From contig CAYOEZ010000123.1 in NCBI GenBank assembly GCA_964402955.1, positions 1 to 13,986 on the forward strand: 13,986 nt of DNA. Reading direction: 5' to 3'. Within the stretch, counting starts at the first letter, position 1, and each line of letters starts with the position of its first letter. This DNA is from CAYOEZ01 sp964402955 (GTDB taxonomy: Bacteria > Chloroflexota > DTOL01 > DAOUCN01). The notes below the pieces were generated by a model. It had not been told where the DNA came from. It saw only the letters and a list, made by a program, of their open reading frames with translations, and did no database searches. Of the stretch, positions 7,547 to 13,986 are shown one piece after another. The translations under genes and the position numbers were made by a program.

Positions 7547-9868
7547 TCATGTGTTCATCCTCTCGACACGCAGCCACGTCTTGAGATTGTGCACGGCGGC
7601 GGGTTTGCTGATGATCTCCAGGTGCCACACTGGCCGGTCATCGCCATCGAGCCCGTCGAGCCGGCAGAGGAAGCTGGCCGGCGCCCAGTCGGGCGCAATC
7701 ATCAATCGGGCGTGGTCGCCTTCCATCACGAATGCTGCGCCATCTTGCCGGATGGGGAAGCGGCTGTGCAGGTGGAAGGCGACAGCGCCGGGCTGAACTA
7801 GCTCGGCCTCGTCCTCGATGGCAAAAACCTCCGGTCTCTCGGAGACAACTCGCCGCACGCAGCGTGTGAAGAGGCCGTGCCACAATTCGGTTACGTCTAT
7901 CTCCGCCTGCATGGCAATATCCGTGCCCCACCCGCTCGGGCAGATCGCCTTTGGCGCCGGGTTGACCTGGCGCGACAGGCTGCCATCGGCCATGACCGGC
8001 GTCAGAAGATTGTGGTTTGTGGCGTACTTCATTAGATTTGTACGCGCCTGGCCATAGTTGCAGATGCCCTGGTCGATGGCCAGGATGTCGCCATACGCTT
8101 CCAGGATGAAGCTGCCCTTGTCCTCGTGCGAGTGGCCGCAGCTTTGCGGCGCGCCGATCAGTTGCAGGCGAATCAGCCCGCCCGGGCCGGGCCGGCAACT
8201 GACGAGTTGGCTGGTGTTGGGCAGAATGCAGAAGGTTGGAACCAGATCGCCGTCAGGCGGGTCGTCGTCGGGTCCCAATGCCAGCGCCAGCACTCCGGCG
8301 TCACTGATAGCCGCGGGCGGTTTGCCGGGAGCCTGTGACTCTGCACTCATCAAGGCCAACCGATTGTGCAGCAGGCGCGTCCAGCGCGGGTCGTGCAGGA
8401 AGCGGCCAAATAGAGCGACTCCATCCACGTCAAGCGTGCCGGAGCTATCGCCAAAGGGCAATATCGTCCCGGGCTGCGCCGCCGAGCTAACGGTCGTGAT
8501 GAAATCAATGCTGCGCTGAAGCTGAGGCGGGAGCAGCTCTTCCACCGTCCGTCCCATGTGGCGAGCCATGGCCACGAGCGGCGGCATGCCCCAGTAGCCG
8601 TTGACGAAGAAATAGCCGGCCGGCTCGCCGTAGCCGCCATCGTCCAGAACGGTCGCTTCCAGGGCGCGCTGCAAGTCTTGCAGCGCGATGTGCAGATAGT
8701 CCTCGCTGCGCGGCCAATCGTGAGCCAGCGCCAGCAGCCCCAGAATCCGGCCCCGGCTGAAGATAACGGCCTGGTTGCAATGGTGGATGTATTCCTGCTC
8801 AAGGAAGTCCTGGTGGATGCGGGGTAGGCCCTTGGCAGCGATGGCATGCCGGATCACCATTCGCCCCTGAGGCGTCAACGTTTGCCCGGCCCAGTCGAGC
8901 ACAAGGGCGCACGCGCCCGTGGCCATGCACTCTCTGAAGGAGCGCTGTGTCCAGCGTGAGCCAGGAAACCTCTCGATGACGCCCTCGCACCAATGCTCCA
9001 GGTGCGACATGGAGAGTGCGAAGCGGGCTGCCATGTGCAGCATGGCCGGGTCCTGGTCGATCAATCCGACAAAGGCGCAGACGATGGCTGGCGTGTACAT
9101 GTCGGGCTGGCGGTCACGCGGACGAGCATAGCGCCCGCCCGATCCGGTGGGCAAGAATTGGCGGATGCGTTTTTCCGGCTCTTGCTGCTTGGCGGCGCGG
9201 GCAGCAGCCCGCAAGCCTGCCATGACCTCTGCGTAGCCGCGGCGCGTGGCGCGGCGGCGGATGGCAGCCAGATCTTCCCCGCCGAAGAGGAGGCCGAGTT
9301 GCGGCGCCACGGTCTGTGCGTCGACCGGAGCAGCAAGGCCAGGCCAATCGGCAGTATAGGGTGGAGAGGACTCGCGCTGCAGTAGCCCTGCCAGCCGCTG
9401 TGAGTTGGCCAGGCCAAACCAGCACAGCCAGCCCGCGCCCGGCTCTGCTGTGTCGGGGGTCAGCTCAAGGTGGATTGCCTCGATCATGCGCCCCTGTAGA
9501 GGCGCGCTTAGTTCGACGCCTTCATTGGCGCCGCGTGCAGCGGCGATTGCGGTCTGCCATTGGCCGTCGACACAGATATGCACTGTCAGGCGCACAGTCA
9601 GCGGTTGGCCGCAGGAGAGGATGAGTGTGTCGTATCCAGCCAGAGGGACGGACATGTTGCGCTGCATTGTAAGGACGGGGACGCCGGGTTGGGCGCGATC
9701 CCATTCCGTCGTCACCCAGCACCAGAACTGCGCCACGCGGGCGTTTGATGCGGGGGCAGGCGCGACGGCCCAGCGGGCAAGGGGCGACAGATCGGGGTCC
9801 CAGAACGGCTCGAAGATCGCTTCTGCGTCATCGATGGCGATCGGGCGAGCAGGCATCGGGTCTGGCAT
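7547..9868 (-). CDS. Large heparinase II/III-like protein with N-terminal beta domain
   Basis: This 773-residue protein has an N-terminal beta-rich region (about 45-165) resembling a carbohydrate-binding-type sandwich. A helical toroid (about 190-520) carries HHCNQAVIFSRGR (362-374) and DDGGYGEPAGYFF (409-421), the counterparts of the Asn/His and Glu/Tyr catalytic segments of heparinase II/III folds. The C-terminal sandwich contains CGHSHEDKGSF (577-587) and AYGDILAIDQG (591-601), the strongest family signature. At the Asn-His position Gln366 appears to replace His, so the mechanism may differ. It has no signal peptide. The start has only a weak GAGG 11 nt upstream, and Met5 is an alternative. 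It is the first gene after the transport module, separated from it by a UUCG hairpin. It is only distantly related to the other heparinase-like protein (2894-4927), so the two probably cleave different bonds. Confidence 0.83.
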   Translation of the reverse strand: MPDPMPARPIAIDDAEAIFEPFWDPDLSPLARWAVAPAPASNARVAQFWCWVTTEWDRAQPGVPVLTMQRNMSVPLAGYDTLILSCGQPLTVRLTVHICVDGQWQTAIAAARGANEGVELSAPLQGRMIEAIHLELTPDTAEPGAGWLCWFGLANSQRLAGLLQRESSPPYTADWPGLAAPVDAQTVAPQLGLLFGGEDLAAIRRRATRRGYAEVMAGLRAAARAAKQQEPEKRIRQFLPTGSGGRYARPRDRQPDMYTPAIVCAFVGLIDQDPAMLHMAARFALSMSHLEHWCEGVIERFPGSRWTQRSFRECMATGACALVLDWAGQTLTPQGRMVIRHAIAAKGLPRIHQDFLEQEYIHHCNQAVIFSRGRILGLLALAHDWPRSEDYLHIALQDLQRALEATVLDDGGYGEPAGYFFVNGYWGMPPLVAMARHMGRTVEELLPPQLQRSIDFITTVSSAAQPGTILPFGDSSGTLDVDGVALFGRFLHDPRWTRLLHNRLALMSAESQAPGKPPAAISDAGVLALALGPDDDPPDGDLVPTFCILPNTSQLVSCRPGPGGLIRLQLIGAPQSCGHSHEDKGSFILEAYGDILAIDQGICNYGQARTNLMKYATNHNLLTPVMADGSLSRQVNPAPKAICPSGWGTDIAMQAEIDVTELWHGLFTRCVRRVVSERPEVFAIEDEAELVQPGAVAFHLHSRFPIRQDGAAFVMEGDHARLMIAPDWAPASFLCRLDGLDGDDRPVWHLEIISKPAAVHNLKTWLRVERMNT

Positions 9869-9891
9869 GGGTGTGCGTACCTCACATGGCT

Positions 9892-9921
9892 AGGCCACCA
9901 CCCCCGAAGAGGTGGTGGCCT
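9892..9921 (-). promoter_or_regulatory. Very stable intercistronic hairpin with UUCG tetraloop
   Basis: On the transcribed strand, AGGCCACCACC (9921-9911) pairs perfectly with GGTGGTGGCCT (9902-9892). The inner bases UC/GG extend the stem to 13 bp (one G-U pair) closed by the extra-stable C(UUCG)G loop. It lies in the 78 bp gap between the binding-protein gene and the heparinase-like gene. No T-tract follows, so simple intrinsic termination is unlikely. Hairpins after binding-protein genes are known to stabilise the upstream mRNA segment and uncouple expression, as between malE and malF. Confidence 0.7.
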
Positions 9922-9946
9922 GCCTTGAAACCGTTCGTCAGAAAAA

Positions 9947-11641
9947 CTACGCCTTGGCGATCTGGTCCTTGACTGCGTCCAGGTCGGTATTCATGGACTT
10001 GTAGGCGCGCTGTGCGTCGTCGACCAGCGCTTTGCCGCCAGCGTCGTTCCATTCCTTCAGGTAGTCGGCCCACTTGTCGATGCCAACTGCGCCGCTCATG
10101 AAGTTCATCGTCCACTTGCCCTGGATCAGGTTCAGGCTGGCCTGGACCTTGGAGATGTCGGGGTTGATGAAGACACCCAGGTCACGCAGGAAGCTGAAGT
10201 TGTTCATGCGGGCGAACTTGGTGATTTCGTCATAGTCCTTGGTCTGCAGAGAGTAGAAGACCTCTGGAGTCTGGGGGAACCACATGCCGGCTGATGTGCC
10301 GAGCTTGGCGCGGTCGGTTTCCTTCCTGATGACAGGCACGCCATTCACGCGGTCCGAGTCGACACCCTCTTTTCCATACAAGACGTTGTAGGTGATGTCT
10401 TTATCTGTGCCAATGCCATCGTACATTTCGAGCAGCTTGGCCAGCTTGGGGTTGGTGGCGGTCATTTGCTTGCCGAAGCGGACCGGCGGGTTCGAATAGC
10501 CCCAGCCGTAGTAGCCAAACTTGCCATTTGGTCCCTTGGGCGGTGGCGCCATAGCGATCTTGCCGCCGGCGTCAACGATGCAGTCATGGAGCTCGCCGCC
10601 CTTGTACAGCCGGTAGAATGTGCCGACGTCGGTGGCAGCGGTCTTGCCCTGGCACCATGTAGTGACGCACTGCGCCCATCCGGAGGTAGCGGTTTCGGGG
10701 TGGATGATGCCCTTCTTGTACCAGCTAGCGAGCAGGGTCTGGGCGGCCTTGGCATTGTCATTGACGCCGCCAAAGGTGACGCCCGACTTGTCTGCGTTCT
10801 CGATCCACATGTTGGGGAAGGTGCCGTGAGCGCCGAAGACGGGGCCGAACATCATCTGCGGGGCGTCCTTGGCGCGGCTGATCACGCCATAGGGATGAAG
10901 CTTCTGCGCCAGGATCTTGGTGTAGGCGTCTTCGACTTCGACCAGAGTCTCTGGGGCCTTGGTGTAGCCGACTTTGTTCAGAGAGTCGAGGCGCCAGCCG
11001 TCGGTAAAGGGCCACAGATTATTGGGGCCGATCAGCGGCAGACCATAGGTCTTGCCCTTGGAGATGGCGCCGACCCAGGCCATCACGTTGTAGTCGTTGA
11101 GCGCCTTGAAGTACTTGGGCATGTACTTCTTGAAGGTGGCCGGCGTCACTTCTGCCACGATGCCCTGATCGATGAGCGGCTGCCCTGACACTTCGTAGCG
11201 GAAGGTATCGGGAATGTCGCCGGAAGCAAACAATGTGGCGTAGATGTCCGTGGCCTGGAAGCGCTCGATCCAGCGGAAGTTGATGTTAACGTTGAACTTG
11301 TCCTGGATGAACTTGACGATCGTCGAGTCGGCGTTGGCGGCGGGATCCGCGGCCGACATGATGAAGACGCCCATGCTGATGGTCAGGCGTGGGGCCAGCG
11401 TCGGCGTGGCGGGAACAGCCGTCGCCGTCGGTGGAGCGACGGTGGGCGGAACTGCCGTGGCTGCCGGCGCAACAGGCGCAGCGGTGGGCGGCACTGGGGC
11501 TTTGGTGGCCGTCGGTGGAACTGGCGTCGGCGGAACCGGCGTCGCCGTCGGCGTCGCGCCGCAGGCCGTCAACACGGCTGCCGTCACTGAGACGGCGGCT
11601 GCCCGCAGGAACTGGCGGCGGGTTGAACTCTTGCTTTCCAT
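9947..11641 (-). CDS. Tat-exported lipoprotein, ABC-transporter solute-binding protein (LplA/YtcQ-like)
   Basis: 564 residues from the ATG with AAGGAG 7 nt upstream; an in-frame start at 11725 would bury the signal peptide and has no such site. The N-terminus reads STRRQFLR (6-13), a twin-arginine motif, then a hydrophobic Ala/Val stretch and the lipobox LTAC with Cys27 as the lipidation site. A linker of about 58 residues made almost only of Pro, Thr, Ala and Val (28-85) should hold the binding domain away from the membrane. The remaining roughly 480 residues form the two-lobed extracellular solute-binding domain of the large carbohydrate type that pairs with LplB/LplC-like permeases. It captures an oligosaccharide of unknown identity for the permeases at 11847-13786. 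It lies 205 bp after the second permease gene and is followed by a strong hairpin, consistent with higher expression than its neighbours. Confidence 0.94.
   Translation of the reverse strand: MESKSSTRRQFLRAAAVSVTAAVLTACGATPTATPVPPTPVPPTATKAPVPPTAAPVAPAATAVPPTVAPPTATAVPATPTLAPRLTISMGVFIMSAADPAANADSTIVKFIQDKFNVNINFRWIERFQATDIYATLFASGDIPDTFRYEVSGQPLIDQGIVAEVTPATFKKYMPKYFKALNDYNVMAWVGAISKGKTYGLPLIGPNNLWPFTDGWRLDSLNKVGYTKAPETLVEVEDAYTKILAQKLHPYGVISRAKDAPQMMFGPVFGAHGTFPNMWIENADKSGVTFGGVNDNAKAAQTLLASWYKKGIIHPETATSGWAQCVTTWCQGKTAATDVGTFYRLYKGGELHDCIVDAGGKIAMAPPPKGPNGKFGYYGWGYSNPPVRFGKQMTATNPKLAKLLEMYDGIGTDKDITYNVLYGKEGVDSDRVNGVPVIRKETDRAKLGTSAGMWFPQTPEVFYSLQTKDYDEITKFARMNNFSFLRDLGVFINPDISKVQASLNLIQGKWTMNFMSGAVGIDKWADYLKEWNDAGGKALVDDAQRAYKSMNTDLDAVKDQIAKA
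11387..11560 (-). repeat. Low-complexity Pro/Thr/Ala-coding tract
   Basis: This GC-rich degenerate repeat, with many variants of GTCGGNGGAAC and GGCGTCGCC on the plus strand, encodes the linker of the binding lipoprotein (PVPPT, APVPPTAAP, AVPPTVAPPT and similar). Such tracts expand and contract easily, so linker length may vary between strains. It also opens long false reading frames on the other strand. Confidence 0.75.
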
Positions 11642-11648
11642 GCTGATT

Positions 11649-11654
11649 CTCCTT
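11649..11654 (-). promoter_or_regulatory. Ribosome binding site of the binding-lipoprotein gene
   Basis: AAGGAG lies 7 nt upstream of the ATG at 11641. It is a strong, well-spaced site and decides the start in favour of a protein beginning directly with the twin-arginine signal peptide. Confidence 0.8.
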
Positions 11655-11846
11655 CTTTGATTGGGGTTTATCGATCCGTTGTCTGGACGTCTGTTCTGGA
11701 TGGTGACCCTGTGGGATGGCCACACGAGCGCGCTTTCGTTTCCGTCACACCACCTCCTTGCCTCGCACGAACGCTATAACCTCGCCGTCCTTCCCCTCGA
11801 TCGCAGCGCATGGGCTGTGGGCGAAGTTCGATGGCATGGGCAGCGG

Positions 11847-12725
11847 CTAGCCCTTGATTGACCCCTGCAAGATACCCTTGATGAAGTACTTCTGGGCGAA
11901 GGGGTAGACGGCCAGAATGGGCACTGTCGTGACGATCAGGAGCGCCGCTTTGACAGTCTCCTCGGTTGGTCTGACGTAGATGTTCATGTCCTGGCCCGGC
12001 TGCATGCCCATGCTGATCAACTCGGCATCGATCAACACCCGCCGCAGCAGGATCTGCAGAACGTACTTGCTCCGGTCCGTCATGTAGATCAGGGCGTCGA
12101 AGTAGGCGTTCCAGTGGCTGACAGCCGTCCACAGGGCGATCGTGGCAAGGATGGGCATCGACAGCGGCAGGACGATCTTCCAGAAGATGGTGATGTCATC
12201 GGCGCCGTCGATCTGGGCTGCTTCTTCGAGCTCGGGCGGCATACCCATGAAGAAATTGCGCATGATGATCAGATAGTAAGCTGCGATGCCGGGCAGAATG
12301 AGTACCAGACGGTTGTTTATAAGTCCCAATTGCTTGACCCAGATGTACGTCGGGATCAAGCCGCCGTTGAAAAACATGGTGAAGATGAAGATGCCGGTCA
12401 GGATGCCTTTGAAAGGCAGCTCTTTGCGCGACAGGGGGTAGGCGGTGAGCGCCGTGATCACGACAGCCCACACCGTGCCCACAGAGACGCGGAACAGTGT
12501 GTTCAATGCCGCCAGGCCAAGCTCACGCGAGCCGAGTACGAAGGCGTAGCCGCCGAAGTTGAGCGGCCATGTCCACAGACGTGCGCCGCCGACCAACGCC
12601 GCCTGGCGCGTGCTGACAGACATGACAAACTGGTCCCAGAAGGGGTAGATCATGATCACGCACATGAGCGCAATTGCGATGTAGCAGATGGTCACCAGAA
12701 TGCGATCACCAACGGAGTCGTGCAT
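11847..12725 (-). CDS. Carbohydrate ABC transporter permease (LplC/YtcP-like)
   Basis: This 292-residue inner-membrane protein has about six hydrophobic segments (roughly 9-36, 73-97, 108-130, 138-160, 187-203 and 258-275). The cytoplasmic coupling loop holds the EAA motif EEAAQIDGADD...IVLPLSMP (167-191), which contacts the ATPase. The MFFNGGLIPTY segment (117-127) is characteristic of the YtcP/LplC branch, which handles oligosaccharides and often works with a shared ATPase of the MsmX type. The start has GAGGAG 6 nt upstream and lies 65 bp after the first permease gene. It pairs with the permease at 12791-13786 to form the membrane channel for the binding lipoprotein. Substrate identity cannot be judged from this subunit. 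Confidence 0.95.
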   Translation of the reverse strand: MHDSVGDRILVTICYIAIALMCVIMIYPFWDQFVMSVSTRQAALVGGARLWTWPLNFGGYAFVLGSRELGLAALNTLFRVSVGTVWAVVITALTAYPLSRKELPFKGILTGIFIFTMFFNGGLIPTYIWVKQLGLINNRLVLILPGIAAYYLIIMRNFFMGMPPELEEAAQIDGADDITIFWKIVLPLSMPILATIALWTAVSHWNAYFDALIYMTDRSKYVLQILLRRVLIDAELISMGMQPGQDMNIYVRPTEETVKAALLIVTTVPILAVYPFAQKYFIKGILQGSIKG

Positions 12726-12790
12726 ATAGGCTCCTCACCGAGCGGTTTTCGTAGAGTAAAATGGGCGAGATACTCATTGCCGCGAGAGAC

Positions 12791-13786
12791 TCACCACAGA
12801 GCGTAGTAGCGATCGCTCAGGCGGCGAGCGATCTCGTTCACGGCCAGGACAAGCACCAGGCCGACCACCGACTTGAAGAAGCCGGCGGCTGCCGCGAACG
12901 AGTATTGCATCCCCTGCAGGCCAACGCGGTAGACATACGTATCGATGATGTCGGCAGACTGATAGACTTGCGGGTTGTACATGTTGAAGACCTGGTCAAA
13001 GCCGGCGCTCATGATGCCCCCCACGCGCAGGATCAGCATCAGAGCAGCAATGGGCAGGATCAGCGGGATGCTGATGTGAATCATGCGCTGGATGCGCGTT
13101 GCGCCGTCGACGATGGCGGCCTCGTACAACGTCGGGTCGACATCGGTGAGCGCAGCCAGGTAGATGATTGCCCCCCAGCCGATTTCTTTCCAGATGTCCG
13201 TGGCGATCAAGACCACCCTGAACCAGTCGGGATTGGCCATGAAATAGATGGGCTTCAAATGAAGTGCTTTCAGAATCCAGTTCACGGCGCCCGTCGACGG
13301 CGAGAGCATGCCGGTGACCAGAGCGGCGAAGACAATCCACGAGACAAAATGGGGCATGTAGCTGATCGTCTGCGAGAAGCGCTTGAAGAGGCCGTCGCGC
13401 ACCTCGTTGAAAATGAGAGCCAACAGAATGGGAGCAGGGAAACCGAAGAGCAGTTTCAGACCACTGATAAGAAGAGTATTGCGTAGCGCGTTGAGCGCCA
13501 TCTTATTGGAGAAGAACTCCTCGAAGTGCTTGAACCCGACCCATGGGCTGTTCAGGATGCCCTTGGTGACCTGAAAATCCTGGAACGCCATCAGCAGCCC
13601 ATACATAGGGCCATAGTTGAAGATGATGATGAGAGCGAGGCCAGGCAAAATCATGAGCAAGAGCCATTTGGCGACAACGACACGTTTCCAGAGCGACTTC
13701 TTCTTGTATTCGGATACAGAAGCCATCCTGGGCAGGGAGGCCATCCCCGGCATGACTGGCCCTTCGGCAATTTCGGTGCTACTCAT
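12791..13786 (-). CDS. Carbohydrate ABC transporter permease (LplB-like)
   Basis: This 331-residue inner-membrane protein has a cytoplasmic N-terminal extension of about 38 residues and six likely transmembrane segments (first about 41-57, last about 303-318). Diagnostic LplB-type pieces are LLLMILPGLALIIIFNYGPMYG (42-63, split across the first helix) and the EAA loop LYEAAIVDGA...ISIPLILP (220-245). FDQVFNMYNP (263-272) and the C-terminal RLSDRYYALW are also typical of this family. It forms the heterodimeric channel with the downstream permease. It is the first gene of the block in this window. AGAGG lies 8 nt upstream of the ATG, and no convincing promoter is seen in the 200 bp before it. 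No ATP-binding subunit is encoded nearby. Confidence 0.95.
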   Translation of the reverse strand: MSSTEIAEGPVMPGMASLPRMASVSEYKKKSLWKRVVVAKWLLLMILPGLALIIIFNYGPMYGLLMAFQDFQVTKGILNSPWVGFKHFEEFFSNKMALNALRNTLLISGLKLLFGFPAPILLALIFNEVRDGLFKRFSQTISYMPHFVSWIVFAALVTGMLSPSTGAVNWILKALHLKPIYFMANPDWFRVVLIATDIWKEIGWGAIIYLAALTDVDPTLYEAAIVDGATRIQRMIHISIPLILPIAALMLILRVGGIMSAGFDQVFNMYNPQVYQSADIIDTYVYRVGLQGMQYSFAAAAGFFKSVVGLVLVLAVNEIARRLSDRYYALW

Positions 13787-13851
13787 TAAGAATACCTCTT
13801 CTCCGATGATGGATACCGTAGAAAAGAAAGATGCAATCCTCTCAAAATCGG

Positions 13852-13872
13852 GAGGCGGCTGGCAGCGGCCTC
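13852..13872. promoter_or_regulatory. 21-bp near-perfect dyad in the leader of the first permease gene
   Basis: The arms GAGGCGGCTG (13852-13861) and CAGCGGCCTC (13863-13872) surround a single central base and differ from perfect symmetry at one pair only. The centre is 76 bp upstream of the first start codon. It could be an operator for a regulator encoded elsewhere or a hairpin in the mRNA leader. The symmetry is real; the role is inference. Confidence 0.4.
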
Positions 13873-13917
13873 AGCCATGCTACTTTGACAAAGCCACATT
13901 TCTCCAGGACGTGTAGT

Positions 13918-13954
13918 GGCGCGGCCTCTTCCGCGCCATAGGTCGGCGGAAGAG
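13918..13954. repeat. Palindromic repeat with two mutually exclusive stems upstream of the operon
   Basis: GGCGCGG (13918-13924) pairs with CCGCGCC (13931-13937), while CTCTTCCGC (13926-13934), which overlaps the second arm, can instead pair with GCGGAAGAG (13946-13954). The two hairpins compete. The flanks GTAGTGG and ATAGGTCGG resemble the other palindromic elements in this window, so a dispersed genomic repeat is the simplest explanation. A switch-like role in the leader is possible only if transcription starts upstream of it. Confidence 0.55.
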
Positions 13955-13986
13955 ATGTTCTAAGTCATGTCAAGGGGGTGAACCTT

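Noticed and set aside
9892..9921. Intrinsic terminator after the binding-protein gene
   Set aside because: The stem is strong, but the transcribed strand continues AGCCATG with no U-tract, so a stabilising or processing hairpin is preferred.
11387..11560. Minisatellite or recombination hotspot in the binding-protein gene
   Set aside because: The repeats are degenerate and fully explained by a Pro/Thr/Ala-rich linker kept in frame.
11642..11725. Upstream in-frame start of the binding lipoprotein
   Set aside because: It would add 28 polar residues in front of the twin-arginine signal and hide it; the strong AAGGAG belongs to the ATG at 11641.
13944..13973. TTGACA on the minus strand (13973-13968) as a promoter -35 box
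   Set aside because: At spacings of 16-18 bp the sequence is TTCCGC/TCCGCC-like, with no resemblance to a -10 box, and it falls in the palindromic repeat.

Overview
The window is a single block of nine intact genes, all on the minus strand, so transcription runs from right to left. It looks like an accessory polysaccharide or oligosaccharide utilisation locus from a GC-rich bacterium. I infer a Chloroflexota (Anaerolineae-type) source from two traits. The solute-binding lipoprotein has a very long Pro/Thr/Ala-rich linker straight after its lipobox cysteine, and the gaps carry palindromic elements built on GTAGGTCGG or TAGGCC-GGGCA. Both traits are common in that group but not exclusive to it. 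No rRNA, tRNA, integrase or transposase is visible.

Layout in transcription order. (1) Transport module, 13786 to 9947: two membrane permeases of the LplB/YtcP-LplC type, then after a 205 bp gap a Tat-type lipoprotein binding protein. No ATPase gene is present. A very stable hairpin with a UUCG tetraloop follows the binding-protein gene. (2) Catabolic module, 9868 to 102: a 773-residue heparinase II/III-like protein; three amidohydrolase-2 family proteins, of which the first has lost most of the usual metal ligands and the other two are close tandem paralogues; a second, clearly different heparinase II/III-like protein (677 residues); a 590-residue protein with a glutamine-amidotransferase-like front half and a polysaccharide-deacetylase-like (NodB) second half; and a Gfo/Idh/MocA oxidoreductase. 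Four of the junctions in this module are 4 bp overlaps or gaps of 16 bp or less. The exception is a 160 bp gap between the two paralogous amidohydrolases, which is filled with palindromic repeats. A weak intrinsic-terminator-like structure lies about 75 bp past the last stop.

Working model (inference): an oligosaccharide, possibly uronic-acid-containing because heparinase II/III-fold enzymes usually act on such glycans, is caught by the lipoprotein and imported through the permease pair, powered by an ATPase encoded elsewhere. It is then processed in the cytoplasm, because neither heparinase-like protein nor the deacetylase-like protein has a signal peptide. The amidohydrolases (candidate lactonases, hydrolases or decarboxylases) and the oxidoreductase would finish the monomers. 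The substrate cannot be read from the sequence. No dedicated regulator lies in the window.
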